NCBI GenBank assembly: GCA_003427395.1
Contig: BFEA01000380.1
Coordinates: forward strand, 624,803-651,331
Origin: Chara braunii
Lineage: Eukaryota; Streptophyta; Charophyceae; Charales; Characeae
Direction of reading: 5' to 3'
DNA: 26,529 nt
A model generated the notes under the pieces. It was not told the DNA's origin, ran no database searches, and was given only the letters and a program-made list of their open reading frames with translations. A program made the position numbers and the translations under genes. Shown piece by piece: positions 8,593 through 16,874 of this stretch. Within the stretch, counting starts at the first letter, position 1; every line of letters starts with the position of its first letter.

Positions 8593-8687
8593 CCCCCGAA
8601 CATAACGCACCCTAAAATGAATGTATACAAGATATATTTCCGGCCAGATACAGCCAAAATGAGGGTGTGTTGTGTTCGGGGGAAGAC
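8593..8687. repeat. Hairpin repeat, TTCCCCCGAAYACAAC family, with tandem copy at 9023-9117
   Basis: CCTCCCCCGAACATAACGCACCC on the left and its near reverse complement (GGGTGTGTTGTGTTCGGGGGAAG) on the right enclose AAAATGAATG...CAAAATGAG. This is the best-formed member of a family of ~90-bp hairpins spread from 1.9 to 12.6 kb. It sits on the 5' side of the minus-strand U6-like copy. Confidence 0.8.
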
Positions 8688-8797
8688 CGTAGTCCCGACC
8701 TTCGAGAGGCCGGTCTAGTGTGCGATAACCAGCCTCTCGAAAAATCCTGACAGCTCTCGAATATTTTCGAGATTCGAGAGTGGTGTGGCGAGGCCCT

Positions 8798-8893
8798 AAT
8801 TCGGACCATTTCTCTATTTATGCATATCATCCTTGAACAGGGGCCATGCTAATCTTCTGTGTATCGTTCCAATTTCAACGGCTATCAAAAGAC
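8798..8893 (-). pseudogene. U6 snRNA-like pseudogene, copy D
   Basis: This is the duplicated partner of copy C and shares its ACACAGA change, its GTTCAAGGATGATATGC stretch and the MITE junction at its 3' end. Its first 15 bases differ (GTCTTTTGATAGCCG instead of the stem-loop), so the 5' hairpin of U6 is lost here. Confidence 0.85.
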
Positions 8894-9146
8894 AGAGGTG
8901 TACTTTTACAGATGCCGTCCTTTCCTGAACCAACTTCCCTGCACTATCACCCTATGGGGACCGCCACTACAGATGTCGTCCTTTTCTGAACCAACTTCCC
9001 TGCACTATCACCCTACCGTCCTCCCCCGAACATAACACACCCTAAAATGAATGTATACAAGATATATTTCCGGCCAGATACAGCCAAAATGAGGGTGTGT
9101 TGTGTTCGGGGGAAGACCTTAGTCCCGACCACGGCTGACCGCTACT

Positions 9147-9243
9147 ACCAGGGTCAATATCGTTCTGGTATATGTCACGGCACGACCTTGACATATCAAC
9201 ATTGAGTTGACCGGCGCCACGTGATCCAGAACGATATTACTTC
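9147..9243. repeat. Inverted-repeat element around AATATCGTTCTGG
   Basis: CAATATCGTTCTGG (9152-9165) is mirrored by CCAGAACGATATT (9226-9238). A smaller stem (GTATATGTCA / TGACATATC) lies inside. It is short and non-coding, with no target duplication seen. Confidence 0.65.
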
Positions 9244-9303
9244 GGTCATCCGGATTCGGACTGGAGTCTGTATTTCAACAGTCAATAAGTATACTGAGCT
9301 ACC

Positions 9304-9377
9304 TTCTTCCCCGGAATACAACGCACGGTCATCGTAGCGGTATTTGGGGTATCTTTCAGTCTAAATACAGCTATGTA
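9304..9377. repeat. Hairpin repeat of the TTCCCCCGAAYACAAC / GGTCATNATAGC family
   Basis: ACCTTCTTCCCCGGAATACAACGCACGGTCAT is followed by GTATTTGGGGTATCTTTCAGTCTAAATACAGC. Related copies lie at 10755-10845, 11284-11365 and 11826-11914. Arm fragments lie at about 1946-1963, 2214-2245, 12320-12350, 12455-12500 and 12605-12645. The shared core ATCTTTCAG.CTAAATACA marks the centre of the hairpin. Confidence 0.75.
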
Positions 9378-9486
9378 GGCCCGTTCGCAATGCCTAGCCT
9401 CTGATCCTAACCACCTTCTGTAGTTCAAATTGGGGAACCATGAGCACAAAACCGGCGGTGCGTTCAATGGACAGAATGCTTTTCAC

Positions 9487-10036
9487 CCTTTCTTTTTCTT
9501 TTTCTTTTTTTGAACAATTACCTGTCGAATCTGGACAGGACAGCCTTTCCGGCCTTTTTTATTGTCATTATAGTATTATGGGGAACCCCGTAACAGCCAC
9601 ATCCGTGCTCAAGCTCCAACGCGGGGAACATGGGGGAGCCGCACCCACCAGCAGATGCGATACCTGCTACAGCAGGCGGGTGATACTGGCCAGGGTTCAG
9701 CCGGTAGCATCAGGACCGACCTTCTTCGATGGGCCAGTCACTGTGCCTCCCCTCCGATCCCCTCCCCCTCCCCCTATGATCGGTCCTTCGATGGGCCAGT
9801 CACTGTGCCTCCCCTCCGGTCCCCTCCCCCTCCCCCTATGATCGATCCTTCGATGGGCCAGTCACTGTGCCTCCCCTCCTGTCCCCTCCCCCTCCCCCTA
9901 TGAACATCAGCAGTCTCTGCTCAATGCCACTCGGGGGGGACCGACGGCATATCTCTCCAAGCTTGCCCAGGAAGGTGCATGAGGCCAATGGGGATTGAAC
10001 CCAAGACCTCCTGAATGCCCTGCGCCCTTTCACAGC
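9487..10036 (-). mobile_element. tRNA-headed SINE-like copy, diverged, with internal 62-bp tandem repeats
   Basis: On the minus strand a head with a B-box-like GGGTTCAATCC (near 9995) follows GGCATTCAGGAGGT. The A-box half is missing. The body contains the 62-bp tandem array at 9726-9904, and an A-rich tract (T-rich on the plus strand, 9487-9511) could be the tail. The head matches the better SINE at 10053-10543, but the bodies differ. The left limit is inferred from the tail alone. Confidence 0.5.
9726..9904 (+). repeat. 62-bp tandem array, three units
   Basis: TCGATGGGCCAGTCACTGTG starts at 9726, 9788 and 9850. Each unit ends in a C-rich TCCCCCTCCCCCTATGA tract. The third unit runs into unique sequence. 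Units are nearly identical. Confidence 0.95.
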
Positions 10037-10052
10037 AAACAACCTGCATTTC

Positions 10053-10543
10053 TTTTTTTTTTTTTTTTTTTTTTTTTGGTGATCACAACTCAATGTTTGT
10101 TTTTACGTTCCACTACGTACTCCTACGACTATCTAGAGGGGACCCCTGCAAGCATAGTTTTCCTCTCTCTGTGAAGGGGGGATTTCACGTTGCCCCCTTG
10201 CCCCTAATGGTTAGGGTATAGGGTTGGGGCCGCCAGTGGGGGTCTGGCTAACACAAAGACCGAGACCTGCCAGTAGCTGTGCCTGCCTTTCTCATCGTCC
10301 CCCACCCTTCATCGAATACCAGCAGAGGCTATGGCCAACACTCTCCCACACACCACACACAACCCACTCGCGCTCACACTCACACCCGTGTAGGTCATAG
10401 ACCCCGCTAATACCGATCAGGGGTATCCAGAGGACTATCACAGTCCGTTGGCACTAAATGCGCCGCAGGCGGCCATGGGGATTGAACCCACAACCTCCTG
10501 AATGCCACTTGCATGCCTAACCAACTGAGGTAGGCCGCTGGAT
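10053..10543 (-). mobile_element. tRNA-derived SINE with poly(A) tail and 12-bp target duplication
   Basis: On the minus strand the element opens with a tRNA-like head. It has a GCGGCC acceptor half paired with GGCCGC, an A box (TACCTCAGTTGG), a B box (GGTTCAATCC) about 45 bases further on, and a T-stem GTGGG/CCCAT. A ~400-bp body of unknown origin ends in 25 A (T on the plus strand, 10053-10077). CAACCTGCATTT occurs directly on both sides (10040-10051 and 10544-10555), as expected of a target-site duplication. SINEs are transcribed by RNA polymerase III from these internal boxes and mobilised by a LINE. The decayed LINE at 16509-23518 is of a type that could have done this, but its 3' end is not shared with this SINE. 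A third CAACCTGCATTTC at 10580 hints at an older event at the same site. Confidence 0.88.
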
Positions 10544-10754
10544 CAACCTGCATTTTTTATTTTTTATTTTTTTTAAAAACAACCTGCATTTCAAAAAAGG
10601 GGAAATTAAGCAATAACAAAAAAACGAAAGAAGAAAGAGCCCCGAGTCGGATATCGGATCTCCCGCCGATCCGTCCACGCCTGTTCCTTCGGCTTCGGAT
10701 TCGCAGGCCAGCGGAAAGCGGTAGTGGGAATCTCGTTCGAGGAAGACCCTATTC

Positions 10755-10845
10755 CTGTCGAGCTCGAGTACAACGTACGGTCATTATAGCTGCATTTGGG
10801 TTATCTTTCAGACTAAATACACCAATAATGACCGTCGAATACACT
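10755..10845. repeat. Hairpin repeat, GGTCATTATAGCTG family
   Basis: ACGGTCATTATAGCTGCATTT at the left and AAATACACCAATAATGACCGT at the right form the stem, with the family core ATCTTTCAGACTAAATAC between. The outer TTCCCCCGA part has decayed to TCGAGCTCGAG. Confidence 0.75.
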
Positions 10846-10949
10846 CGAGTGAAACAATGCACCTCCGAATTGAATTCCATACGCAGTCAAGGCCCGGGCC
10901 CCACTGGTGTTCCATTCATGACAAAAAAGAAATCGGGTTGTCCATTCGA

Positions 10950-10950
<1 letters not shown>

Positions 10951-10987
<37 letters not shown>
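10951..10987 (+). repeat. Poly(A) tract, 37 bases
   Basis: An uninterrupted A run. It could be the tail of a plus-strand retro-insertion, but no retroelement body or flanking duplication could be identified beside it. Confidence 0.95.
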
Positions 10988-10991
<4 letters not shown>

Positions 10992-11046
10992 ACTGGCACA
11001 TGACCGTCATAATGATCAACTTCCCATCCAGGCATGAACAGCATCA

Positions 11047-11210
11047 GTGGGACTGTTCGTGCCGGGACGCACGAACCTGATCACAATAACGGTCACGTGC
11101 AAACTTTTCAGCATGAATATAGCACCGGTGGGACTGTTCGTCCTTAAACGCATGAATTTGATCGTGATGACAGTCATGTACAAGCCGTACGGTCAGGTTC
11201 ATGCGTTCCG
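11047..11210 (+). repeat. 81-bp diverged tandem repeat
   Basis: GTGGGACTGTTCGT begins at 11047 and 11128, followed by CGCAYGAAYYTGATC and CACGTGCAAAC-like or CATGTACAAGC-like words. The overlapping frames on both strands reflect the repeat. Confidence 0.75.
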
Positions 11211-11561
11211 ACCACAAACATATGGCGCCCGCCAGGCCATTTATGACGAGACTGATCCGTATTGACGCCCGCATTGTACTACGGTGTTCACCTTCACCCG
11301 AATAGAACGCCGAGTCGTCATACCTGCATTTTGTGCAACTGCCAGTCTAGATACACGGACAATGAGCGGGCGTTCTAACGGAGATGTCAGTGCCACGTCA
11401 AATGCAAATGTGCATACCAGTAGGCCTTAGAAAATACAATAACATCATCTTGTGGACCCATAATATCGAATTGTCGATCCTACTAAACCAGCTACATTTA
11501 AAAATAAATAAATAAATAAGCCATCTACATTGGACCACTTCGACCATGGGCCTTGCTTTTT

Positions 11562-11697
11562 GGGAACAGTCATAAAACCTCTCCGCCACGAAACCTTTGT
11601 ATCCATATCCCCCCAAACGGGAAATAAACTTTAAAAACGTGCTGCAGGTCCCAAATTCACAAAGGTTTCGTCGCGGGAGGTTTTACGACTCTTCCCC
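11562..11697. mobile_element. Inverted-repeat MITE, ~136 bp, with relative at 12841-12928
   Basis: GGGAACAGTCATAAAACCTC...GAAACCTTTGT is mirrored by ACAAAGGTTTCGTCGCGGGAGGTTTTACGACTCTTCCC. A second, more diverged copy (GGAAAAATTATAAAACCTCCC ... GGGGAGGTTCAATAACTTTTCCCG) is at 12841-12928. Together they define a family with ~40-bp arms and a CCAAACGGG centre. Confidence 0.78.
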
Positions 11698-11825
11698 TCT
11701 TTTTTTTGTTGGGGCGGGGGGCGATACTATTGGTTTTTGTTTATGCGTATCTGGACCTTGACAAAAAACACACAGCGTGTGACCACTTGCCCTTATGTTT
11801 GTCGCGATCTATGAACCTCGCAACT

Positions 11826-11914
11826 ACCTTCTTCCCCCGAATACAACGTACGGTCATTATAGCTGTATCTAGAATGAAAGATGCCTCAAATGCAGCCATG
11901 ATGACCGAAGAAGG
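11826..11914. repeat. Hairpin repeat, TTCCCCCGAATACAACG family
   Basis: ACCTTCTTCCCCCGAATACA, then GGTCATTATAGCTG, is mirrored by GCAGCCATGATGACCGAAGAAGGT, with the right arm lacking about 18 bases. It is the clearest example showing both outer (ACCTTCTTC) and inner (GGTCAT) arm blocks. Confidence 0.8.
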
Positions 11915-11915
11915 T

Positions 11916-12840
11916 ACGGCCACATCAGTCAGAATGACCTCTGCGGCGGCACACTCACAAAAGAGTTAGAAAAGAATTTCGCCGAGTCAGAAAGGAATTT
12001 CCCCGGACGTATTCGTTCGCAATTACGGCAACTTCCAGGCAACGGACTTCCTAGGACGCATCCGTCTGCAAATACAGCCACATTCAGTCAAAATTTACCC
12101 GTCGGTAGTGTGCATGCAGCCCCAGTCAGCTCTATGCGCGCAACTGCCGCCAAAATCGCCAATTAAATAATCGTGATACCTCATGCTCATAGGCGCGACG
12201 ATAACATGATTACTTGACTTGATTGTTGTGCTGTGGCCTTCCCTCGAAAAAAAAAAAAACCTCTCATCGCGAATGTATACGAACTTAGCTCTTCGGCTCC
12301 ACGGGACAGGTAAATATACGAGCGTGCGTTGTACTCGCGGGAAGACGGTGGACACTCGTCCGGGAGTCCGTAATCGGTAGCTTCGGCAGCAGAAAAGCAG
12401 GCACTGCCACTGCCCCACATACTGCACCAGAAAGACTGCAAGTTGCCCCCCATACCCGATAATGACTGCGCAATGCGCATACATTCGGCTGAAGATGAGC
12501 CGTCAAACATTCCAGTCAAACACGCACTACCTCTATCCTTGACACAGTTGTTTCCTTACCTACATCGTGGTCCGCGCAATTACTACCGTCATTGAACACT
12601 TAACGTGAATATAACGTATGTTCATTCCCACTATATCTACACAGAAACGCCACCCAAACACAACTATATTGACCATGCGGTCCAGTCTGGGTGATAACTA
12701 GGCAACGATGACTTAACAAGACTGGCTACCTCGTCAGCACCTTGAAACGAAAAGTCGTTCAGATTGCCGCCGCCTGCGCATACGGAATAGGACGGAATAG
12801 GACGGTTTCTACACTGCGAAAGGCAAACACAATTAAAACA
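11916..12840. other. Gene-free interval with family fragments
   Basis: Contains arm fragments of the TTCCCCCGAAYACAAC hairpin family (about 12320-12350 and 12455-12500 on the minus strand, 12605-12645 on the plus strand) and a small GACGGAATAG tandem (12782-12802). Minus-strand open frames of 110-129 codons at 12095-12519 overlap each other in different frames and show no domain. I see no supported gene. Confidence 0.5.
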
Positions 12841-12928
12841 GGAAAAATTATAAAACCTCCCTTTCAACCCAAACGGGGTGAAATGAATATGAAGGTTTAG
12901 ACGCGGGGAGGTTCAATAACTTTTCCCG
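12841..12928. mobile_element. Inverted-repeat MITE, second copy of the 11562-11697 family
   Basis: Arms GGAAAAATTATAAAACCTCCC and GGGGAGGTTCAATAACTTTTCC enclose CCAAACGGGGTG. It is shorter than the first copy because the GAAACCTTTGT blocks have eroded. Confidence 0.7.
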
Positions 12929-12988
12929 ATAGAAACGACGGTGAACAAGGAGAAGGGAACACATATCCAGTGCAAGAAAAAAGAACAA

Positions 12989-13139
12989 ATAAGACTCAAG
13001 AGGACCATATATATCGAAAGATCGCGGTCCACGTACATCTCAGAGAGAGATAAATGTCTAGAAATTTGTAATTAGCGGATGAAAAACTCCGCACTGAAAA
13101 AAAAAAAAAAAAAAAAAAAAAAATAATATAATAAAAATA

Positions 13140-13182
<43 letters not shown>

Positions 13183-13311
13183 TCGCGGTCCAGCAAGCGA
13201 CGACGTGAGAGGAAACCGGCCGGGAAGGCAAATACAGGGAGCACAAGTACAAGACGAGAGAAGGAGAAATAAGACCGGGAAAAGCACCGTATATATCAAG
13301 AGATCGAGTCA
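12989..13311 (+). repeat. Direct repeats flanking an A-rich tract
   Basis: AAATAAGAC...CCATATATATCGAAAGATCGCGGTCC (12989-13031) recurs as AAATAAGACCGGG...CCGTATATATCAAGAGATCGAG (13268-13311). GATCGCGGTCCA also recurs at 13181. Between them 13097-13180 is almost all A with a few T. The Phe-rich minus-strand frames come only from this tract. Confidence 0.7.
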
Positions 13312-13662
13312 AAAACGCTCACCTCCCACCTCTCATTTTCCTCCCAACGAAGTTTTCACCCCATTTGCAAAGACTGTGCAGTGAATTTGTTAACGTGTTC
13401 GAAATCACTCGGACAAGACTTCGTCCTCTCAACTACCAGAAAACTGCCTCGAGAACTTGTGGAGTGCCAAATCACGCCGTCCGTCGTACAAAATTTGTTA
13501 AAGAGAAAAACATACTCCCTCCGAGACGGGTGATGAGTGCTCACATCGGCAACACCAAGTCGGACACTCCTCACACCGGCAGAAGAAAACAATAAAGCTT
13601 CAGCAAGGGAAATTAGGGAATCACTTGCACTTGCCTATCACACTGAAAGGACTCGTCAGCCT

Positions 13663-13828
13663 GGGGGCAAGTCCCACTAGCAGCGTTGAGCTACCTCAAC
13701 ACCTGAATCTGGACGCTTTTGCGGAGATGTGCAGAAATGGTGTTGAGTTTCCTGAACTGCACGTCTCCACAAACACGTCCAGATTCAGGCGTTGAGGTAG
13801 CTCAACGCTGCTAGTGGGACTTGGCCCC
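13663..13828. repeat. Long, near-perfect hairpin (~72-bp arms)
   Basis: GGGGCAAGTCCCACTAGCAG... at 13663 pairs with ...CTGCTAGTGGGACTTGGCCCC ending at 13828. Pairing continues through GTTGAG(CTACCTCAAC), CCTGAATCTGGACG and GCGGAGATGTGCAG to a ~22-base loop. The stem has very few mismatches, far fewer than the related hairpin at 4112-4265. It is either a young MITE or a long small-RNA precursor; the sequence alone does not decide. No flanking duplication is clear. Confidence 0.85.
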
Positions 13829-14095
13829 TGATGCATTAAGGAATAGATTATTATGAGATCCGAGAACACTTCACCACTAGAGTTGAACTACATTTCGGTA
13901 CGGAATCGATCAACCACACTTAGTCTGATATAAAGCCTCAGGAAGTCGATCAGTGATGGCTCTAGCGCGAAGTAAGTGTTGCCACCAACGACAATCGGTG
14001 ATCTGCATGTGACCTGCTCCTGTGTTCATGTGAGAAGCTCTTTCACAACATTCAGAAGATCTACATAGGATATTGCCGATGGTTTCACATACTAA

Positions 14096-14185
14096 GAGGG
14101 AAGCGTGTCTCCTCGACGAATCCAACCGCATTTAAGACTAGAGGGAAGCGTGTCTCCTCGACGAATCCAACCGCATTTAAGACTA
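14096..14185 (+). repeat. 45-bp perfect tandem duplication
   Basis: The unit GAGGGAAGCGTGTCTCCTCG... at 14096 is repeated identically at 14141. It lies downstream of the superoxide dismutase first exon, probably inside its first intron. Confidence 0.95.
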
Positions 14186-14594
14186 GATTCACTCCTGGAA
14201 AGCCTTGGGTGGGTTGGGCACACTTCCTATCTTCCTCCCCCATGAGCTGACCGTCAATGACCTGCAATTACGGGCGATTGCATTATACAACCGCCAAAAA
14301 ACACTGACGGACGATTGCATCGGGCTGGGCATCCTCACTACACCCTGCCCCAAAGACCGAACGTTAAGCACCTGGAATTACGGGAACTTACGGGCAATTA
14401 GGTACTGTAGTTCACAGACAGCACTCAATTCGGCTGGCACCGACCGAGCACATATCAACGGCCACAAGCCGGGGAAGGAGAGGGCAAAGATAGAAAGGGC
14501 CAAGACTTCCAGGAGTTAATCTCAGTCATAATGCGGTCTGATTCGTCCAGGATGGTGCCAACTATAACCATATGAATGAACATCTTTCCCGTAC

Positions 14595-14999
14595 CTGAAT
14601 GGCCTCGTTCAGCTTGCTCACATATGTCGCATGATGTCCGTCGTGATGCGCCCGCATCGTCGCTGTATCTATGAAAGGCTCCAGCGCGTTGTAATCGTAA
14701 GGGAGGTCCGGCAATTTATACGGACCCGCGGTCCCCGAGGATGTCGCCCCCGCCCCCGTTTCCGTCTCCCTTCCCGGCCCCGCAGCCGCCGCCGCCAAGG
14801 CGGTCGTATGCACCCTCCTGCCAGGCCTCCGCGGCACCACTCCGTTCCTAACACTACCATTCTTGGCCAATGACGTGGGCGGCATGAATGGCGTCACGTC
14901 CGATCCCAGAAAACTCCCTCGTCGCGACAAGAGGCGGGAACACAGACCGAGACCCGCTGCGAGCCTCAAGGGGACCACGGCCGCCGCTAGCGCCGCCAT
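14595..14999 (-). CDS. Fe/Mn superoxide dismutase, organelle-targeted, first exon (partial)
   Basis: This exon encodes 135 residues from the ATG at 14999. Residues 1 to about 94 are rich in Ala, Arg, Ser and Gly with almost no acidic residues in the first 70, as in plastid or mitochondrial targeting peptides. From about 95 the superoxide dismutase N-terminal domain starts ([20 protein letters not shown]), followed by [13 protein letters not shown]. By alignment with bacterial MnSOD, His118 is the first metal ligand, and His122 and Tyr126 are second-sphere active-site residues. Family members convert superoxide to oxygen and hydrogen peroxide as dimers or tetramers. The ATM/HHD pattern looks closer to Mn-type and cyanobacterial-type enzymes than to typical FeSOD, but the deciding residues lie in later exons. 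The coding match stops at Q135, directly before GTACGG (donor GT at 14593-14594). The frame then runs ten non-homologous codons to a stop, as expected of an intron. I found no later exons in the rest of the window, so the intron is long or the gene is broken. Confidence 0.88.
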
Positions 15000-15250
15000 C
15001 GCCGCGATGAGCGGTTGTCAAATCGCCCGCGACAACAAATTTTGCACAAGCCAAACAGAACTCGTCCGCCGGCACCAAACAAAAGCCACAACGTTAGCCC
15101 TGCTTGACCGCCCAGACGACGTCCCACCTCGTCAAAACCAGAGGAGTCCACACAGCCTCGACGAGCGCATATAAGACTGTTTCGTCACGACCGACTACCT
15201 GTTTCGCGCTCAGCCTGAGTCGCGTGGAAGTCTTCGTCGTCTCGTCGTCT
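15000..15250 (-). promoter_or_regulatory. GC-rich 5' region of the superoxide dismutase gene
   Basis: GC- and CpG-rich sequence extends from the exon to about 15250. CTTATATG on the minus strand (CATATAAG on the plus strand, 15168-15175) lies ~170 bp before the start codon and could act as a TATA element in either direction. Repeated GTCGTC and CGACGAC words follow. No transcription start can be fixed from sequence. Confidence 0.35.
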
Positions 15251-15311
15251 CGTTTGATACTTCTAGGCTAGCGAGGACACACTTGCGTTGCGTCTTTTTA
15301 GCTGACGTCGT

Positions 15312-15395
15312 CTGCTTTTATACTTCTAGCAAAGCCAGAGTCACGTTGCGTCTCTGCTTTTATACTTCTAGCAAAGCCAGAGTCACGTTGCGTCT
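15312..15395 (+). repeat. 42-bp tandem duplication with a diverged third unit
   Basis: CTGCTTTTATACTTCTAGCA begins identical units at 15312 and 15354. A weaker version (TTTGATACTTCTAGGC ... GCGTTGCGTCT) lies at 15253-15295. It sits beside a TGACGTCG word at 15303-15310, a bZIP-type core, and could be part of an upstream regulatory region. Confidence 0.9.
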
Positions 15396-15546
15396 CTTTA
15401 GGCGCGCGTCACACAGGAGAGTTCCCGATGACTGCGCTGGGCGGGAAACGCTGCACGCCGCACTTTGAGAGCCGCGGTAAAAAAAAAAAAGAAAAAGCGA
15501 TGCGGTTGCACGTTGACGAAGACGAGAGGTGGAATTCGCTTAGGGT

Positions 15547-16350
15547 TGGACCCCACAGCTTTGCGGACTGGAAAAGTTTTGCCCCGTTTTTTTTCCGCGG
15601 AATGGTTTTCTGGGACCCCACACCCCGGAATCGTCGGCGTGGAAGAACGGGATTTGGTTTCCAACTTGGAAAAGTTTCGCGGGAGCAATTTTCGCCGCCG
15701 AATTGTGCAGGGTAGCGGTGATGTCTCGAAGGTTTCCAAGGTTGAGGAGGGCGGACTTTCGGTTGTCCGCAACTTGTCGAGCATTGGTTCCTGGAACAGG
15801 TTCGGCCAGCCGAACTGCACGGTACAGGCCGGTTGGTCCGACAAGACAGAAGGAAGTTGTGGTCCCCCACTGGAGGCTCCGGCAAGCGCCTCCAGTAAAA
15901 GCAACATGACCGATGAGGCCAAACGTCCATTAAAAAACATATGTTTGCGGGGAGCACCTGCAAATGAACAGCCGTCCATCTCCCCAATGGTCGGTCCGCA
16001 CGCCAAACGGTGCATGGACGGGCCCGGCACAGCCACGGCCTCCGGCGGTGCAAATACGTTGGGAGGCCTGTCACACAGCGTCCACCGACCGTCGCTCGAT
16101 GTCGCTCTATGTCGCTCGCCGGAGTGGGCCGGTTGTTCCTGCGGTCCTTGCGAAAACGCACGGACATTGCACTGCTTTCCTTTTCCGGAAGCCAACCATG
16201 CCTTTCCTTTTACGGAAAGGCAACAACCCTGTTTGCCGCAAAACAGCGTCCGCGGTGGGATACCCGAAAAATCTTTTCCGAGCTTTCCAAGATGCTTTGC
16301 CCACTTCTCGTGGGAAAACCACTTTTCCATCCGCAAAGCTGTGGGGTCCA
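15547..16350. mobile_element. TIR element, 804 bp, open on both strands
   Basis: TGGACCCCACAGCTTTGCGG at 15547 is mirrored exactly at 16331-16350, and the match continues imperfectly for another ~20 bases (GGAAAAG, then TTTTGCCC versus GGTTTTCCCAC). No target duplication is evident. The interior is GC-rich and carries overlapping open frames of 301 codons (plus, 15465-16370) and 312 and 252 codons (minus, 15398-16336 and 15409-16167), all of which run out beyond the TIRs. None resembles a transposase or any family I recognise, and a Lys or Phe run encoded by a flanking A tract argues against true proteins. The openness may be a composition effect. Confidence 0.7.
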
Positions 16351-16508
16351 GTGTGCCGCTAACTGTATGATTTAATAGGAGGTTGGGGTGGTTTCCAGCA
16401 GGTGAAGTTCACACCCACCCAATGGAACGTAGCCGCCGTCTACTGCCACGCTTCAATCCCAGTGGTGCTCCTACAACAGAAGGATCTTTCTTTTTCCTAG
16501 GGATATAA

Positions 16509-16543
16509 TTTTTATTTTTATTTTTTTTATTTTTTTATTTTTT
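16509..16543 (-). other. A-rich 3' tail of the LINE
   Basis: On the minus strand the LINE ends with AAAAAATAAAAAAAT-type repeats, as expected for target-primed reverse transcription products. The unit is (A)5-8 T rather than pure A. Confidence 0.8.
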
Positions 16544-16874
16544 CAACACACGGGCCCAGTGCCCGAGGCTCATATTACCAAAGCAATTTGAGGCCGGGGT
16601 CCTCACAGTCTACCCGGATGGCTGGGAGCATTACCCAGTTTCGCTTACGGGATTTCTCCCGAGGGGACCAACCCTCTGAACAGCAAACTCAAAGCATCTG
16701 CTGAGAGCACACTAGGCTACTAGGCCAACTGGTTGTCCAGAGTCTATCCAGACTGCTCCTATAGCGGGGCAGCGGAGCATCTGCTCCATGATCAAAAGAT
16801 GACGCTCCCCTCACTACCATATAATCACCACCTACCGCCCTCCTACTGAGGAGATAAACCAAGCGCCCAGGTTT
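16544..16874 (-). other. LINE 3' untranslated region
   Basis: About 330 bp between the LINE ORF2 stop codon (TAA, minus strand, 16872-16874) and the A-rich tail. It holds no open frame of note. GGGCCCGTGTGTTG directly precedes the tail. Confidence 0.7.

Larger units (their letters stand above)
8231..9130 (+). repeat. Segmental tandem duplication (~470 and ~426 bp)
   Basis: From AGAGGCCGGTCTAGTGTGCG at 8231 the sequence repeats from 8705. Each unit contains a MITE right end, a U6-like sequence, a short repeat (ACCAACTTCCCTGCACTATC, twice per unit) and a ~95-bp hairpin. The offset changes from 474 to 448 to 430 because of small deletions in the second unit. Identity is high, so the duplication is recent compared with the elements it carries. 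Confidence 0.92.

Noticed and set aside
10471-10543. Possible functional tRNA gene on the minus strand
   Set aside because: A and B boxes and an acceptor stem are visible, but the sequence continues into a SINE body with a poly(A) tail and target duplication, and the anticodon arm is not convincing.
13058-13312. Phe-rich minus-strand frames
   Set aside because: They are produced by the A-rich tract at 13097-13180.
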